Made by a program: the position numbers and the translations under genes. From Mixta intestinalis (lineage in GTDB: Bacteria; Pseudomonadota; Gammaproteobacteria; Enterobacterales; Enterobacteriaceae), in assembly GCF_009914055.1 (NCBI RefSeq), contig NZ_CP028271.1:3906001-3970000 (forward strand): a stretch of 64,000 bases of DNA, in the 5' to 3' direction. Of the stretch, positions 26,788-35,261 are shown piece after piece (position 1 is the first letter of the stretch; the number at the start of each line of letters is the position of its first letter). The notes beneath the pieces are model-generated. The model was not told the origin of the DNA. It saw only the letters and a list, made by a program, of their open reading frames with translations, and ran no database searches.

Positions 26788-28710
26788 TTAGGCCGGTTTG
26801 CCGGTCAGCAGATCTAACACTTCCTGTACGCTGGTGGTATTCGCCAGGCGTTCAATCACGCTGTCATCATCCAGCGCATTAGTCAGGCTGGTAATCACCT
26901 GGATATGCTCGTTATTACGGGCGGCGATGCCGATCACCAGACGCGCGATATCATCCTCTTCTTCACCAAAGCGTACGCCCTGCGGATATTGGCAGAACAC
27001 TACGCCAGTTTTCAGCACGCGATCTTTTGCTTCTACCGTACCGTGCGGCACCGCAATGGATTCGCCAAGATAGGTTGGCGTCAGTTTTTCACGCGCCAGC
27101 ATCGCATCCACATATTCCGGTTCGACGTAGCCACCTTTCACCAGCTGCGCACCGGCGAAGCGAATCGCCTCTTCTTTATTGGCAGCGTGCTGACCGAGGA
27201 AAATATTGCTTTCGCCCAGTTTGAACAGGTTATTTTCGCCGCTGTCATAGCTGTCGCTCAGCGTGGCGTTAACTTTTTCGCGATGTTCGGCGCTGCGCTG
27301 CGCTTCTACCAGACGCGCGGTCAGGTCGCTGTACAGGCCGCTATCAAGGAAGTTATTCAGTGAGATATGCTGCGCGTGCGGAGCCTGACGCATTGCGCGT
27401 TCGGTCAGGTCGCGGTGGGTAATAACCAGGTCAACATCGCCCGGCAGCGCATTGATTGCGGTATTGGTAACCGAAATCTGGCTCAGCCCGGCATCCTGTA
27501 CTTTCTTACGCAGCACGCCTGCGCCCATGGCGCTGGAACCCATACCTGCATCGCAGGCGACGATAATTTTACGCACGTGGCTCAAATCGCCGTTTGCAGC
27601 GGTGTTTGCCACAGCGGAACCCGGCTGGCCTTTAGACTGCGCTTTCATATCCTGCATACGGCGCGTTGCCGCTTCGATATCGTCTTCGTCTTTCGCCTTG
27701 CTGGTTTTCAGCAGTACTGCGGAAACCACGAAGGAGACTACAAAAGCAGCGACGATAGCGGCGATATTCGCGAAGTAAGCGCCTTTTGGCGTCATTGCCA
27801 GCACCGCCAGGATGGAGCCCGGAGACGCCGGAGAAACCAGGCCGCCGTTCAGCAGCGTCAGGGTAAAGACGCCGGTCATGCCGCCCAGGATAACCGCGAT
27901 CAGCAGACGCGGAGCCATCAACACATACGGGAAGTAGATTTCATGGATGCCGCCGAGGAAATGAATAATCGCCGCGCCACCCGCTGACTGTTTTGCGTTG
28001 CCGCGGCCAAAGAACATATAGGCAACCAGCACGCCCATACCCGGACCAGGGTTAGCTTCAATCAGGAAGAAGAGGGATTTACCGGCTTCGCTGGCCTGCT
28101 GAATACCGAGCGGCGAGAAGATGCCGTGGTTGATGGCGTTATTCAGGAACAGGATTTTCGCCGGTTCAACAAAGATAGAGGTCAGCGGCAGCAGGTTGTG
28201 CTGCACCATAATATTTACGCCGGTAGCGAGAATATGGGAGAGACCTTCTACCAGCGGGCCGATAGCGAGAAACGCCACAATGGCGAGCAGCATACCGATA
28301 ATACCGGCTGAGAAGTTGTTAACCAGCATCTCAAAGCCGCTTTTGATTTTGCCGTCGATTACCCGGTCAAAGGAACGGATTGCCCAGCCGCCCAGCGGGC
28401 CTGCAATCATTGAGCCGAGGAACATCGGCATATCCGCGCCTACGATCACGCCCATTGTGGTGATCGCGCCGACTACGCCGCCGCGATCGCCGCCAACCAG
28501 ACGACCGCCGGTATAACCAATCAGCAGCGGCAGCAGATAGGAAATCATCGGCCCAACCAGTTTCGCCAGCGTTTCGTTAGGCAACCAGCCGGTTGGAATA
28601 AACAGCGCGGTGATGATACCCCAGGCGATGAACGCGCCGATATTGGGCATCACCATGTTACTCAGAAAGCGACCAAAGCTTTGTACTTTGACCTTGACTG
28701 ATGAGGACAT
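26788..28710 (-). CDS. mtlA: PTS mannitol transporter subunit EIICBA, MtlA
   Basis: Membrane protein that takes up mannitol and phosphorylates it. Domains in order: EIIC with multiple membrane spans (about residues 1-345), EIIB with the phosphocysteine in IIVACDAGMGSSAMGAG (around 385), and EIIA with the phosphohistidine in SIAVPHGTVEAKD (around 555). Length is 640 residues against 637. The transport motif GGIHEIYFPYVLM is intact. It is first gene of mtlADR, with several CRP-type sites upstream. Confidence 0.98.
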   Translation of the reverse strand: MSSSVKVKVQSFGRFLSNMVMPNIGAFIAWGIITALFIPTGWLPNETLAKLVGPMISYLLPLLIGYTGGRLVGGDRGGVVGAITTMGVIVGADMPMFLGSMIAGPLGGWAIRSFDRVIDGKIKSGFEMLVNNFSAGIIGMLLAIVAFLAIGPLVEGLSHILATGVNIMVQHNLLPLTSIFVEPAKILFLNNAINHGIFSPLGIQQASEAGKSLFFLIEANPGPGMGVLVAYMFFGRGNAKQSAGGAAIIHFLGGIHEIYFPYVLMAPRLLIAVILGGMTGVFTLTLLNGGLVSPASPGSILAVLAMTPKGAYFANIAAIVAAFVVSFVVSAVLLKTSKAKDEDDIEAATRRMQDMKAQSKGQPGSAVANTAANGDLSHVRKIIVACDAGMGSSAMGAGVLRKKVQDAGLSQISVTNTAINALPGDVDLVITHRDLTERAMRQAPHAQHISLNNFLDSGLYSDLTARLVEAQRSAEHREKVNATLSDSYDSGENNLFKLGESNIFLGQHAANKEEAIRFAGAQLVKGGYVEPEYVDAMLAREKLTPTYLGESIAVPHGTVEAKDRVLKTGVVFCQYPQGVRFGEEEDDIARLVIGIAARNNEHIQVITSLTNALDDDSVIERLANTTSVQEVLDLLTGKPA

Positions 28711-29192
28711 AAAAACACACCTCTTATTGTTACGCGCCGGGAAATAAGAGAGCGCGTGATTTTTGTTAAGACGTTACGGCGAGGGGCCGTTGGATTACTG
28801 TATGCAGGCGGACTCTAGCACGCGTTTAGCAAGCTGCGTAGTGAACCCGCCAGAGTGATTAAGATCACAATAAGAGGTAGAGAGAATGGGTGTTTTTAGT
28901 GACTATGATCACAGAAAAGCACGGAAAGAAAACCTTTTGGCTAAGTTCGGCAGCAAAAAGTGGTTTTTAATCGTGATAAAGATCACATTTTTATCTGATG
29001 GGTTTATGTCAAAAATGTGATTTTTATCACAATAAACTTTTGTTCAAAAATACGTCGGATCACACTTTATCCTGGCATGGAAAAAGAACGGCGTAAAATG
29101 TACAGGGATATAGAGTTTAGGCAGAACGGGACGGTAGATTAGAGCAAAAAGGACAGAGAGGGCGTCGGTATTAGCGCCCGACGCCTCAATTG
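28711..29192. promoter_or_regulatory. mtl control region with four CRP-type sites
   Basis: Four sites fit TGTGA-N6-TCACA: 28854-28869 (AGTGA-N6-TCACA), 28898-28913 (AGTGA-N6-TCACA), 28972-28987 (CGTGA-N6-TCACA) and 29016-29031 (a perfect TGTGA-N6-TCACA). They lie 144-321 bp before the mtlA ATG. Multiple CRP sites upstream of mtlA are also known in E. coli. The core promoter was not identified. Confidence 0.85.
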
Positions 29193-29909
29193 TTACTGGA
29201 AACCGCCTTGTACAGCACTTTGTGCCTGCGTCAGCGCCTGTGCTTTCGCTGCGACGTTGCTCATCAGCGTATTATACTGGCTCGCCTGCTGTGACGTGGG
29301 GAACTGTACGCCATTATCGTTAAAGCTCACGCGCGCGCCCTGCTGCTGCAGGAAATCGCCCGCCTGCACCACATCCTGACTCAGCGACTGTAGCGCTGGC
29401 ATCAGCGGCATCAACGAAGCGGCAGGCTGCGTAACCACTTTGGCATAAATACGATCGTAAACCGCTTTTAAGTCATCGGGCTGTTTCAGGGCCGCTTTGC
29501 TGCTGTCCGCCTGATTTTTCGCGTTCTGGATCTGCTGTGCTAGCACGTTCAGCGTGCCGCTGGTTTGGCGCAGCGTATCGCGATGGGTCAGATAATCCTG
29601 GGGTACGCGAATCGCAGAAAGCTCATCCACTACCGGACGCAGACCCTGATCGACCGCCTTATTCACCTGCTGGGAAAAGTTATAAATAATGGCGTAATCG
29701 TTGGTGTAATTGCCGAAGCGTTGTTTCTGATCTTCACTGAGCGCAGGCAGATGTTCGCCGCTACGCATCACGGTATTCTGTAAAAAGTCACTAAAGGCCT
29801 TGCGCTGTTCACCTTCTTTATCGCCACAGCCGGTAAGCTGCATAACAATCAGCAGTGCGGCTAAAGGTAGCCACAGACGCATCCAGACGCGAGAAACTCC
29901 GGTCGCCAT
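29193..29909 (-). CDS. yiaF: DUF3053 lipoprotein YiaF
   Basis: A 238-residue lipoprotein. After the N-terminal hydrophobic stretch comes the lipobox LTGC followed by GDKEGEQRKAFSDFLQNTV, the start of the DUF3053 domain; FPTSQQASQYN near the end also matches E. coli YiaF (236 residues). Asp directly after the lipidated Cys is not present (Gly then Asp), so the sorting signal is unclear. It has no known function. In E. coli it is also next to yiaG. Confidence 0.92.
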   Translation of the reverse strand: MATGVSRVWMRLWLPLAALLIVMQLTGCGDKEGEQRKAFSDFLQNTVMRSGEHLPALSEDQKQRFGNYTNDYAIIYNFSQQVNKAVDQGLRPVVDELSAIRVPQDYLTHRDTLRQTSGTLNVLAQQIQNAKNQADSSKAALKQPDDLKAVYDRIYAKVVTQPAASLMPLMPALQSLSQDVVQAGDFLQQQGARVSFNDNGVQFPTSQQASQYNTLMSNVAAKAQALTQAQSAVQGGFQ

Positions 29910-30320
29910 AGCGTTTACTCCTGTAAATTAACGAACTATCTATTTGATTAAGCGGCGTAGCTGCCGCCCTGAGGTGCCTAAAGCATAGATCAATGCGATT
30001 AGGCTGAATATCACTATCGTTCAATTAATGAGAATTAACTGAACGCGTGACGCGGCAGGGAGCGAGAGGCAGGTTCGAAGCAGGAATCGGGCCAGAAAAA
30101 GCCAGGCTAAATGAAGAAAAGTAAAGGCGGAAGCAAGATCGAAAAATAGTCTCAAATTGGGCGGCAAAACGCCTGCGATCGTCTAATACTTAAATTCCGA
30201 TTTATGTTGCACTGTCCTGACCTGCTTACCTTTGCAACAAACCGGCATTCTGAGCCTGAGTCTCAGGTTCTTGTCTCTGTTCTCTTTCACGTTGTTCATA
30301 GTGAGTTTTAGGAGTTTGCT
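29910..30320. other. yiaF-yiaG divergent intergenic region
   Basis: No gene seen. It contains the palindrome listed at 30018-30045. yiaG has an AGGAG ribosome site at 30309-30313. Promoters could not be placed with confidence. Confidence 0.45.
30018..30045. promoter_or_regulatory. 28-bp imperfect palindrome, possible operator
   Basis: CGTTCA at 30018-30023 mirrors TGAACG at 30040-30045, and the inner TTAAT/ATTAA also pair around GAG; only one position per arm breaks symmetry. The core TTAATGAGAAT has some likeness to a Fur box. The bound protein is unknown. Confidence 0.4.
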
Positions 30321-30617
30321 ATGGAAGTAAAAGATCCCATGGTTGAGTTACTCAGCAGTCTTGAGCAAATTGTATTAACACGGAATGTTGGTGGTACGTT
30401 AACTGCGCGCCAAGAAAAAACGGTTTCACTACCCGAACCACAGCGCCTGCGCGAAATGACCGGTATGAAAATTGATGAATTTGCCCGCGTGATGGGCGTG
30501 AGCGTCTCTTCGGTGAAAAGCTGGGAAGCGAGACGCACCCGCCCATCAGGCAGCGCACAAAAGCTTATGCAGCTACTGCATTCAAATCCTTACCTGGGCC
30601 GCCAGCTGCTTGACTGA
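30321..30617 (+). CDS. yiaG: Helix-turn-helix regulator YiaG
   Basis: A 98-residue DNA-binding protein with one Xre-type helix-turn-helix (about residues 45-85: LREMTGMKIDEFARVMGV then SVSSVKSWEARRTRPSG). This matches the E. coli YiaG/NadS type, and length is close to its 96 residues. Such proteins are often the antitoxin half of a HigBA-type pair, but no toxin gene sits beside it. A terminator follows 20 nt after the stop. Target genes are unknown. Confidence 0.9.
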   Translation: MEVKDPMVELLSSLEQIVLTRNVGGTLTARQEKTVSLPEPQRLREMTGMKIDEFARVMGVSVSSVKSWEARRTRPSGSAQKLMQLLHSNPYLGRQLLD

Positions 30618-30636
30618 TTGTATTGCCAGCGAAAGA

Positions 30637-30660
30637 AACCCGCCATCTGGCGGGTTTTTT
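30637..30660 (+). terminator. Intrinsic terminator of yiaG
   Basis: AACCCGCC (30637-30644) pairs with GGCGGGTT (30649-30656) and runs into a T-run. Confidence 0.92.
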
Positions 30661-30723
30661 ACTGGTCATAGTCACCCCCAGAGCGAAGCAATGCCTGCTT
30701 TATCCCTTCTTTAAGGCCGCCCT

Positions 30724-31308
30724 TCACAGCGCATACTTTGTCGCCTGACGCTGAAACCAGGCCTCCGGCACGTTATAAGGGCGCTGGCGTAGCTGCGCGA
30801 TACCCTGGGCGATAGTGGCCTGCGCCTGCTGCCAGAGTGTGCTATCCCCGCGCTGCAACAGGGCGATCTGCACCTGCTTTTCTACCAGGTAGATACGGGC
30901 GAAGTGAGGATCGTACTGCACGATAGCGCGGGTATTATCGATAATATCCGCCAGCTTGATGGTTTGCGCCTGCGGTGAAGCCTCCGCGGTATGACGAAAA
31001 TGTGCCACCTTACGCGCCGCACGATTTTTTGCCTGCGGCTGCTTGTCATCGGTAAGCATCGCGACCAGCGCCGCGACGTCTGCGCCAAACTGGTGCGTGA
31101 TATCGTCCAGCGTGGTGCCGGTGTCCTCGACGGTATCATGCAGCCAGGCGGCGGCGAGCATTGCCTCGTTGTCGGTCACGCTGCGTACCAGCTCCACGAC
31201 AGCCGCCGGATGGACAATATAGGGCTCGTCGGTATATTTGCGGCGCTGTCCGGCGGCGGCATGCACCTCAGTGGCGTAGCGTCTTGCCTGTTCTTCCAGT
31301 GACTGCAT
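30724..31308 (-). CDS. HD-domain hydrolase, MESH1/SpoT-type small alarmone hydrolase
   Basis: A 194-residue protein resembling the hydrolase domain of SpoT and the stand-alone MESH1 enzymes that remove the 3' pyrophosphate from (p)ppGpp. Metal-binding HD residues are visible: H33 in YIVHPAAVV, H57 and D58 in AAWLHDTVEDTG, and D121 in IKLADIIDNTR. There is no synthetase, TGS or ACT domain. I chose the ATG at 31308 (AAGGAG 5 nt upstream); the frame is open to 31344. It is divergent from an OhrR-like regulator with only 66 bp between starts. Alarmone hydrolysis is inferred; another nucleotide could be the substrate. Confidence 0.85.
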   Translation of the reverse strand: MQSLEEQARRYATEVHAAAGQRRKYTDEPYIVHPAAVVELVRSVTDNEAMLAAAWLHDTVEDTGTTLDDITHQFGADVAALVAMLTDDKQPQAKNRAARKVAHFRHTAEASPQAQTIKLADIIDNTRAIVQYDPHFARIYLVEKQVQIALLQRGDSTLWQQAQATIAQGIAQLRQRPYNVPEAWFQRQATKYAL

Positions 31309-31323
31309 GATGGCTCCTTCGCG

Positions 31324-31370
31324 TTGACAATATATTGCTTGCAATTATGTAGTGCGCTACCTATATTGTC
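31324..31370. promoter_or_regulatory. Nested palindromes between the HD hydrolase and the OhrR-like gene
   Basis: GACAATATA (31326-31334) and TATATTGTC (31362-31370) are perfect inverted arms; the left arm also contains the palindrome CAATATATTG (31328-31337). A TTGCAA (31339-31344), 17 nt, TATATT (31362-31367) promoter and a TTGACA at 31324-31329 overlap it. The AT-rich palindrome resembles OhrR operators, so it probably serves autoregulation and may control the divergent hydrolase. Confidence 0.6.
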
Positions 31371-31374
31371 ACGC

Positions 31375-31830
31375 ATGAAACCGCAAGATGATAAAAAAAC
31401 CTTAAGTGCGCCGCTGCTGCTGGATAATCAGCTCTGCTTTGCCCTTTATTCGGCGAACCTGGCGATGCACAAGCTCTATCGTCAGTTGTTAACGCAGCTC
31501 GATCTCACCTATCCACAATATCTGGTCATGCTGGTGCTATGGGAGCGCGACGACGTTACGGTTTCCGATATTGGCGAACGGCTGTTTCTCGATTCCGCCA
31601 CGCTGACGCCGCTGCTGAAGCGCCTGGAGGCGGCAGGTCTGGTATCACGCCAGCGTTCACGTCTGGATGAGCGGCAGGTGGTGGTGACATTAACCGCAGA
31701 GGGGCGTAGCTTGCGGGAAAAAGCGTTAAGCATTCCTGAATCGGTACTTTGCGCCGTTGACTGCGATCTGGATGCGTTACAGGCGCTGAAAGCACAGTTG
31801 GATCGGCTGCGCGACAATCTTATCCGCTAA
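31375..31830 (+). CDS. OhrR-like MarR family regulator
   Basis: A 151-residue winged-helix repressor of the MarR family. The N-terminal LLLDNQLCFALYSANLAMHK has a cysteine at position 21, where OhrR proteins carry the peroxide-sensing cysteine (Cys15 or Cys22), and tyrosines follow as in OhrR. The helix-turn-helix is about residues 55-90 (DIGERLFLDSATLTPLLKRL), followed by the wing RSRLDERQVVVTL. The ATG at 31375 has no clear ribosome site. The Ohr gene lies 114 nt downstream, the classical partner. Sensing of organic hydroperoxides is inferred from family and context. Confidence 0.88.
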   Translation: MKPQDDKKTLSAPLLLDNQLCFALYSANLAMHKLYRQLLTQLDLTYPQYLVMLVLWERDDVTVSDIGERLFLDSATLTPLLKRLEAAGLVSRQRSRLDERQVVVTLTAEGRSLREKALSIPESVLCAVDCDLDALQALKAQLDRLRDNLIR

Positions 31831-31944
31831 CGTTTTACAGGCCAGCCGCTGGTAAAGGCGGCTTAACACAACGGAATTCATAATGGCGGGTTTATTAAAT
31901 AGCCCGCGATTTAATCGTGAACACACAACAGGAAGGGGTTTACC

Positions 31945-32373
31945 ATGTCACTGGAAAAAGTTATCTATCGTGCAAAAGCTAAAGTTACGGGTGGACGTGA
32001 TGGCCGCGCCACCTCTTCTGACGGCGTGCTGGACGTAAAACTCGGCGTACCGAAAGAGATGGGCGGGGCAGGTGGTGAAGCGACCAACCCGGAACAGCTG
32101 TTTGCCGCTGGTTATTCTGCCTGCTTCCTTGGGGCGATGAAGTTCGTTGCCGCGCGCGATAAAATTGCGATGCCAAAAGAAGCTTTCATTGAAGGTGAAG
32201 TGGGTATCGGTCCGCTACCGACCGGTTTCGGTATTGAAGCCACGCTGAACATCAATCTGCCGGGCATGGATCGGGCAGAGGCGCAGAAGCTGGTAGAGGC
32301 TGCGCATATTGTTTGCCCTTACTCTAACGCCACCCGCAACAATATTGACGTCACCCTGAACATCATCAGCTAA
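31945..32373 (+). CDS. ohr: Organic hydroperoxide resistance protein Ohr
   Basis: Thiol peroxidase of the Ohr/OsmC fold that reduces organic hydroperoxides. The two catalytic cysteines are C60 (GYSACFLGAM) and C124 (IVCPYSNATR), with R20 and E51 (NPEQLFA) completing the site. Length is 142 residues, the usual size. GGAAGGGG before the ATG is a good ribosome site. It lies directly after its probable regulator. Confidence 0.94.
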   Translation: MSLEKVIYRAKAKVTGGRDGRATSSDGVLDVKLGVPKEMGGAGGEATNPEQLFAAGYSACFLGAMKFVAARDKIAMPKEAFIEGEVGIGPLPTGFGIEATLNINLPGMDRAEAQKLVEAAHIVCPYSNATRNNIDVTLNIIS

Positions 32374-32653
32374 TTCTTCAGGCGGACGTGTATGCCAGGC
32401 GTCCGCCGCGTCTTTTTCATCACCTGACAAATTGTGCATTTTCTCGTCACGATGGCGAAATTTCGCTGATCCCGGCGGTTGGTTGTGATTAACTGGTCGC
32501 GCTTCACCGGAAAAGGCTCCTTTTTCCGTTCAGAATCCTCTGGTTCACCATGCCGTGAGAATATTGCGTTTCCCTGCAAGAACTCTGGCGCAGCCAAGCG
32601 GTCTGATTATCGTTTGTGAAACACTTGTTGCGCCGGGAATCAAAGAAGGTTGA

Positions 32654-34345
32654 ATGAATTACATTAAATCGCTTACCCAGCAAAAGCTTTCTCTTTTGCT
32701 GTCGCTCTATATCGGCATCTTGCTGAACTTACCTATTTTTTACCGTCGGTTCGATCCTTTTCTCAGTAAATCCACTTTCACCAACTGGCTCTCTGCGGCG
32801 GCGGAAGTGATGGCGATTGTTCTGCTCACCTTCTTTCTGATGCGTTTGCTATCGCTGGGTGGCAGGCTGGTATACCGCATCCTTGCCACGCTGCTGGTAC
32901 TGATTTCGGTCGCCGCCGCCTACTATATGGCGTTTTTCAACGTGGTGATTGGCTACGGCATCGTCGCTTCGGTGATGACCACCGATATTGATCTCTCTAA
33001 AGAAGTGGTGGGCTACCAGTTCGCGCTGTGGATGGTGCTGCTCAGCGCCTTGCCGCTGTTGATGATCTGGCGTAATCGCCTGCGTCTGACGCTGATTGAG
33101 CAGCTAAAAACACCGGGCCAGCGTCTGAAACCGATGGGTATTATGCTGTTGGCGGTGGCGCTAGTTTGGCTGCCGATTCGCTATTTCGATAAGCTGCAAA
33201 AAGCCAATGAAGAAATCACTAATATCGATCTGCCGAGCTACGGCGGCGTCGTGGCGCACTCTTATCTGCCCTCTAACTGGCTGTCGGCGCTGGGGCTGTT
33301 TACCTGGACGCGTATTGATGAGGCGGTAGACGGTGAGGAGCTGCTCGATCCGGCGAAACAGTTTACCTACGTAGCGCCGCCGGGCATTGACGATACCTAT
33401 GTGGTGTTCGTGATTGGCGAAACCACCCGCTGGGATCATATGGGGCTGCTGGGCTACCAGCGTGACACGACGCCGAAGTTGTCTCATGAAAAGAACCTTG
33501 TCGCGTTCCGCGGCGAATCCTGCGATACCGCCACCAAGCTTTCGCTGCGCTGCATGTTTGTGCGCGAAGGCGGCACTATGGATAACCCAGGACGTACGCT
33601 GAAGGAAGAGAACATCTTCTCCGTATTGAAATCGCTTGGCTTTAGCTCTGAGCTGTTTGCCATGCAGAGCGAAGTCTGGTTTTACGACAACAGCCATGCG
33701 GATAACTTTGCCTTCCGTGAGCAGATTGGCTCTGAGCAGCGCAATCATGGCAAGCCGGTTGATGATATGCTGCTGATCCCGGAACTCCAGGCATCGCTCG
33801 ATCGCCATCCGAACGGTAAACATCTGGTGGTGCTGCATACCAAAGGTTCGCACTATCTTTATTCCCAGCGCTATCCACGCAGCTATGCACGCTATACCCC
33901 GGAATGTATGGGCGTAGATGAGAAGTGCAGCAAAGCGCAGTTGATTAACGCCTTCGATAACTCCGTGCTTTACACCGACAGCGTGCTGGACAGCGTCTAC
34001 GATCGGCTACGTGATAAAAAGGCGATAGTGTTCTATGCGGCGGATCACGGGGAATCGATCAGCGATAACATGCACCTGCACGGCACGCCGCGTGATATGG
34101 CACCGCCGGAACAGTTCCGTGTGCCGATGATCGTCTGGGCTTCCGATGGCTGGCTGGCGGATAATAATAACCGTCAGGCGTTTGAGCGTTTACAGGCACA
34201 GCAGCGCGTAGGGAAAACCCATCGCCATGTTGAACTGTTCGATACCATCCTCGGTTGTCTTGGCTACAGTTCGCCAAATGGCGGCATCAAGGCGGCGAAT
34301 AACTGGTGTCAGGCACCCGATGCCAGCGCGATGGGAAAAAGCTAA
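32654..34345 (+). CDS. eptB: Kdo2-lipid A phosphoethanolamine 7''-transferase EptB
   Basis: Inner-membrane enzyme that adds phosphoethanolamine to the outer Kdo residue of lipopolysaccharide. Five N-terminal membrane spans (to about residue 180) are followed by a periplasmic alkaline-phosphatase-fold domain with FVIGETTRWDHMGLLGY, the nucleophile threonine in CDTATKLSLRC, and FYAADHGESISD and HLHGTPRDMAPPEQFRVP metal-site segments. Length is 563 residues, as in E. coli, and the gene precedes tRNA-Pro and dppA as there. AAGG 7 nt upstream supports the start. Confidence 0.95.
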   Translation: MNYIKSLTQQKLSLLLSLYIGILLNLPIFYRRFDPFLSKSTFTNWLSAAAEVMAIVLLTFFLMRLLSLGGRLVYRILATLLVLISVAAAYYMAFFNVVIGYGIVASVMTTDIDLSKEVVGYQFALWMVLLSALPLLMIWRNRLRLTLIEQLKTPGQRLKPMGIMLLAVALVWLPIRYFDKLQKANEEITNIDLPSYGGVVAHSYLPSNWLSALGLFTWTRIDEAVDGEELLDPAKQFTYVAPPGIDDTYVVFVIGETTRWDHMGLLGYQRDTTPKLSHEKNLVAFRGESCDTATKLSLRCMFVREGGTMDNPGRTLKEENIFSVLKSLGFSSELFAMQSEVWFYDNSHADNFAFREQIGSEQRNHGKPVDDMLLIPELQASLDRHPNGKHLVVLHTKGSHYLYSQRYPRSYARYTPECMGVDEKCSKAQLINAFDNSVLYTDSVLDSVYDRLRDKKAIVFYAADHGESISDNMHLHGTPRDMAPPEQFRVPMIVWASDGWLADNNNRQAFERLQAQQRVGKTHRHVELFDTILGCLGYSSPNGGIKAANNWCQAPDASAMGKS

Positions 34346-34414
34346 CGCCAGTTCCGGCGCGCCGTCGGCGTGAATGCTTTTCGTCCGGTTAATGCGTATG
34401 GCGTGAAAAAGTCA

Positions 34415-34443
34415 TTGACGCCCGGCAGCGACCTGAGTAAGAT
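34415..34443 (+). promoter_or_regulatory. Sigma-70 promoter of tRNA-Pro
   Basis: TTGACG (34415-34420), a 17-nt spacer and TAAGAT (34438-34443) are followed by a GC-rich discriminator, which is typical of stable RNA promoters under stringent control. Confidence 0.85.
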
Positions 34444-34453
34444 GCGCCCCCAT

Positions 34454-34530
34454 CGGCGAGTAGCGCAGCCTGGTAGCGCAACACGTTCGGGACGTGTGGG
34501 TCGGAGGTTCAAATCCTCTCTCGCCGACCA
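34454..34530 (+). tRNA. proK: tRNA-Pro (CGG)
   Basis: A 77-nt cloverleaf: acceptor arms CGGCGAG and CTCGCCG pair fully, the anticodon stem CACGT encloses TTCGGGA (anticodon CGG, reading CCG), the T arm has GGTTCAAATCC, and the 3' CCA is encoded. It sits between eptB and dppA as E. coli proK does. Confidence 0.98.
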
Positions 34531-34539
34531 AATCCCAGG

Positions 34540-34566
34540 CCCCAGTCAGTAATGACTGGGGTTTTT
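34540..34566 (+). terminator. Intrinsic terminator of tRNA-Pro
   Basis: CCCCAGTCA (34540-34548) pairs with TGACTGGGG (34553-34561) around GTAA, followed by five T. Confidence 0.95.
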
Positions 34567-35261
34567 GCTTTTCTGCACTGGCTATTTCTCCTCACTTCAC
34601 CTTTTCCCTGGTATTCCTCTTTGCTCTGACATAGCCAAACGTTATCGCTTTTTGTGCGGTCATAACCTCTGCTTTTAGCGTGCTCGCCGTGTTAAAGACG
34701 GTTAACCGTTATTATTCACAGTTGCTACAGCACAGACCGCATTTTGCCTGCATTCTCTTCTTATTTCGTAGCACATCCCTATTGCCGTCCATTGGCCCGG
34801 TTGCGCCAGGGTAAAGTACAAAGCGGCAGCATTTTTTGCTGTTTTCCCGCCGAAACGGACGTTCAATCGTTCAGTTATTCAGCATCCAACGATAAAATTT
34901 AAAGGTTTTTTTGCCGCTGAACGCACTGTGCTGTGCGCTTTTCACCCGATCTTTATGCGGTTAATCCGTAAAACAATGAATTTTTCATCTGGATTTGTTA
35001 GTGGAAGGTTTTTTTTATGTTTGCTTGCTGTTTCTCACACTCTGTGTAAATACCTGACATCTGTATTGACGTCTTTGCGATCTGTTGACAAATTGATGTT
35101 TCACCGGGGTAAGGGAAGCGGATTCTTCTGATAGATTTCGCGCTGTCAGAGCCATCAATGCCACCACTTCACTCCAGACGCCTTCGGGCATTCGCACCGG
35201 CCGCACAAAAAAAACACAGGTCGGGCATACGCGCAAACACACATCACATTGGAGCATAAGC
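34567..35261 (+). promoter_or_regulatory. dppA upstream region and leader
   Basis: About 700 bp without a gene. TTGACA at 35085-35090 and TTGACG at 35066-35071 are possible -35 elements but no good -10 pairs with them. A CA-rich stretch at 35234-35248 (CAAACACACATCACA) lies directly before the TTGGAG ribosome site. The same type of sequence in E. coli dppA is where the small RNA GcvB pairs and blocks translation. Confidence 0.6.
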
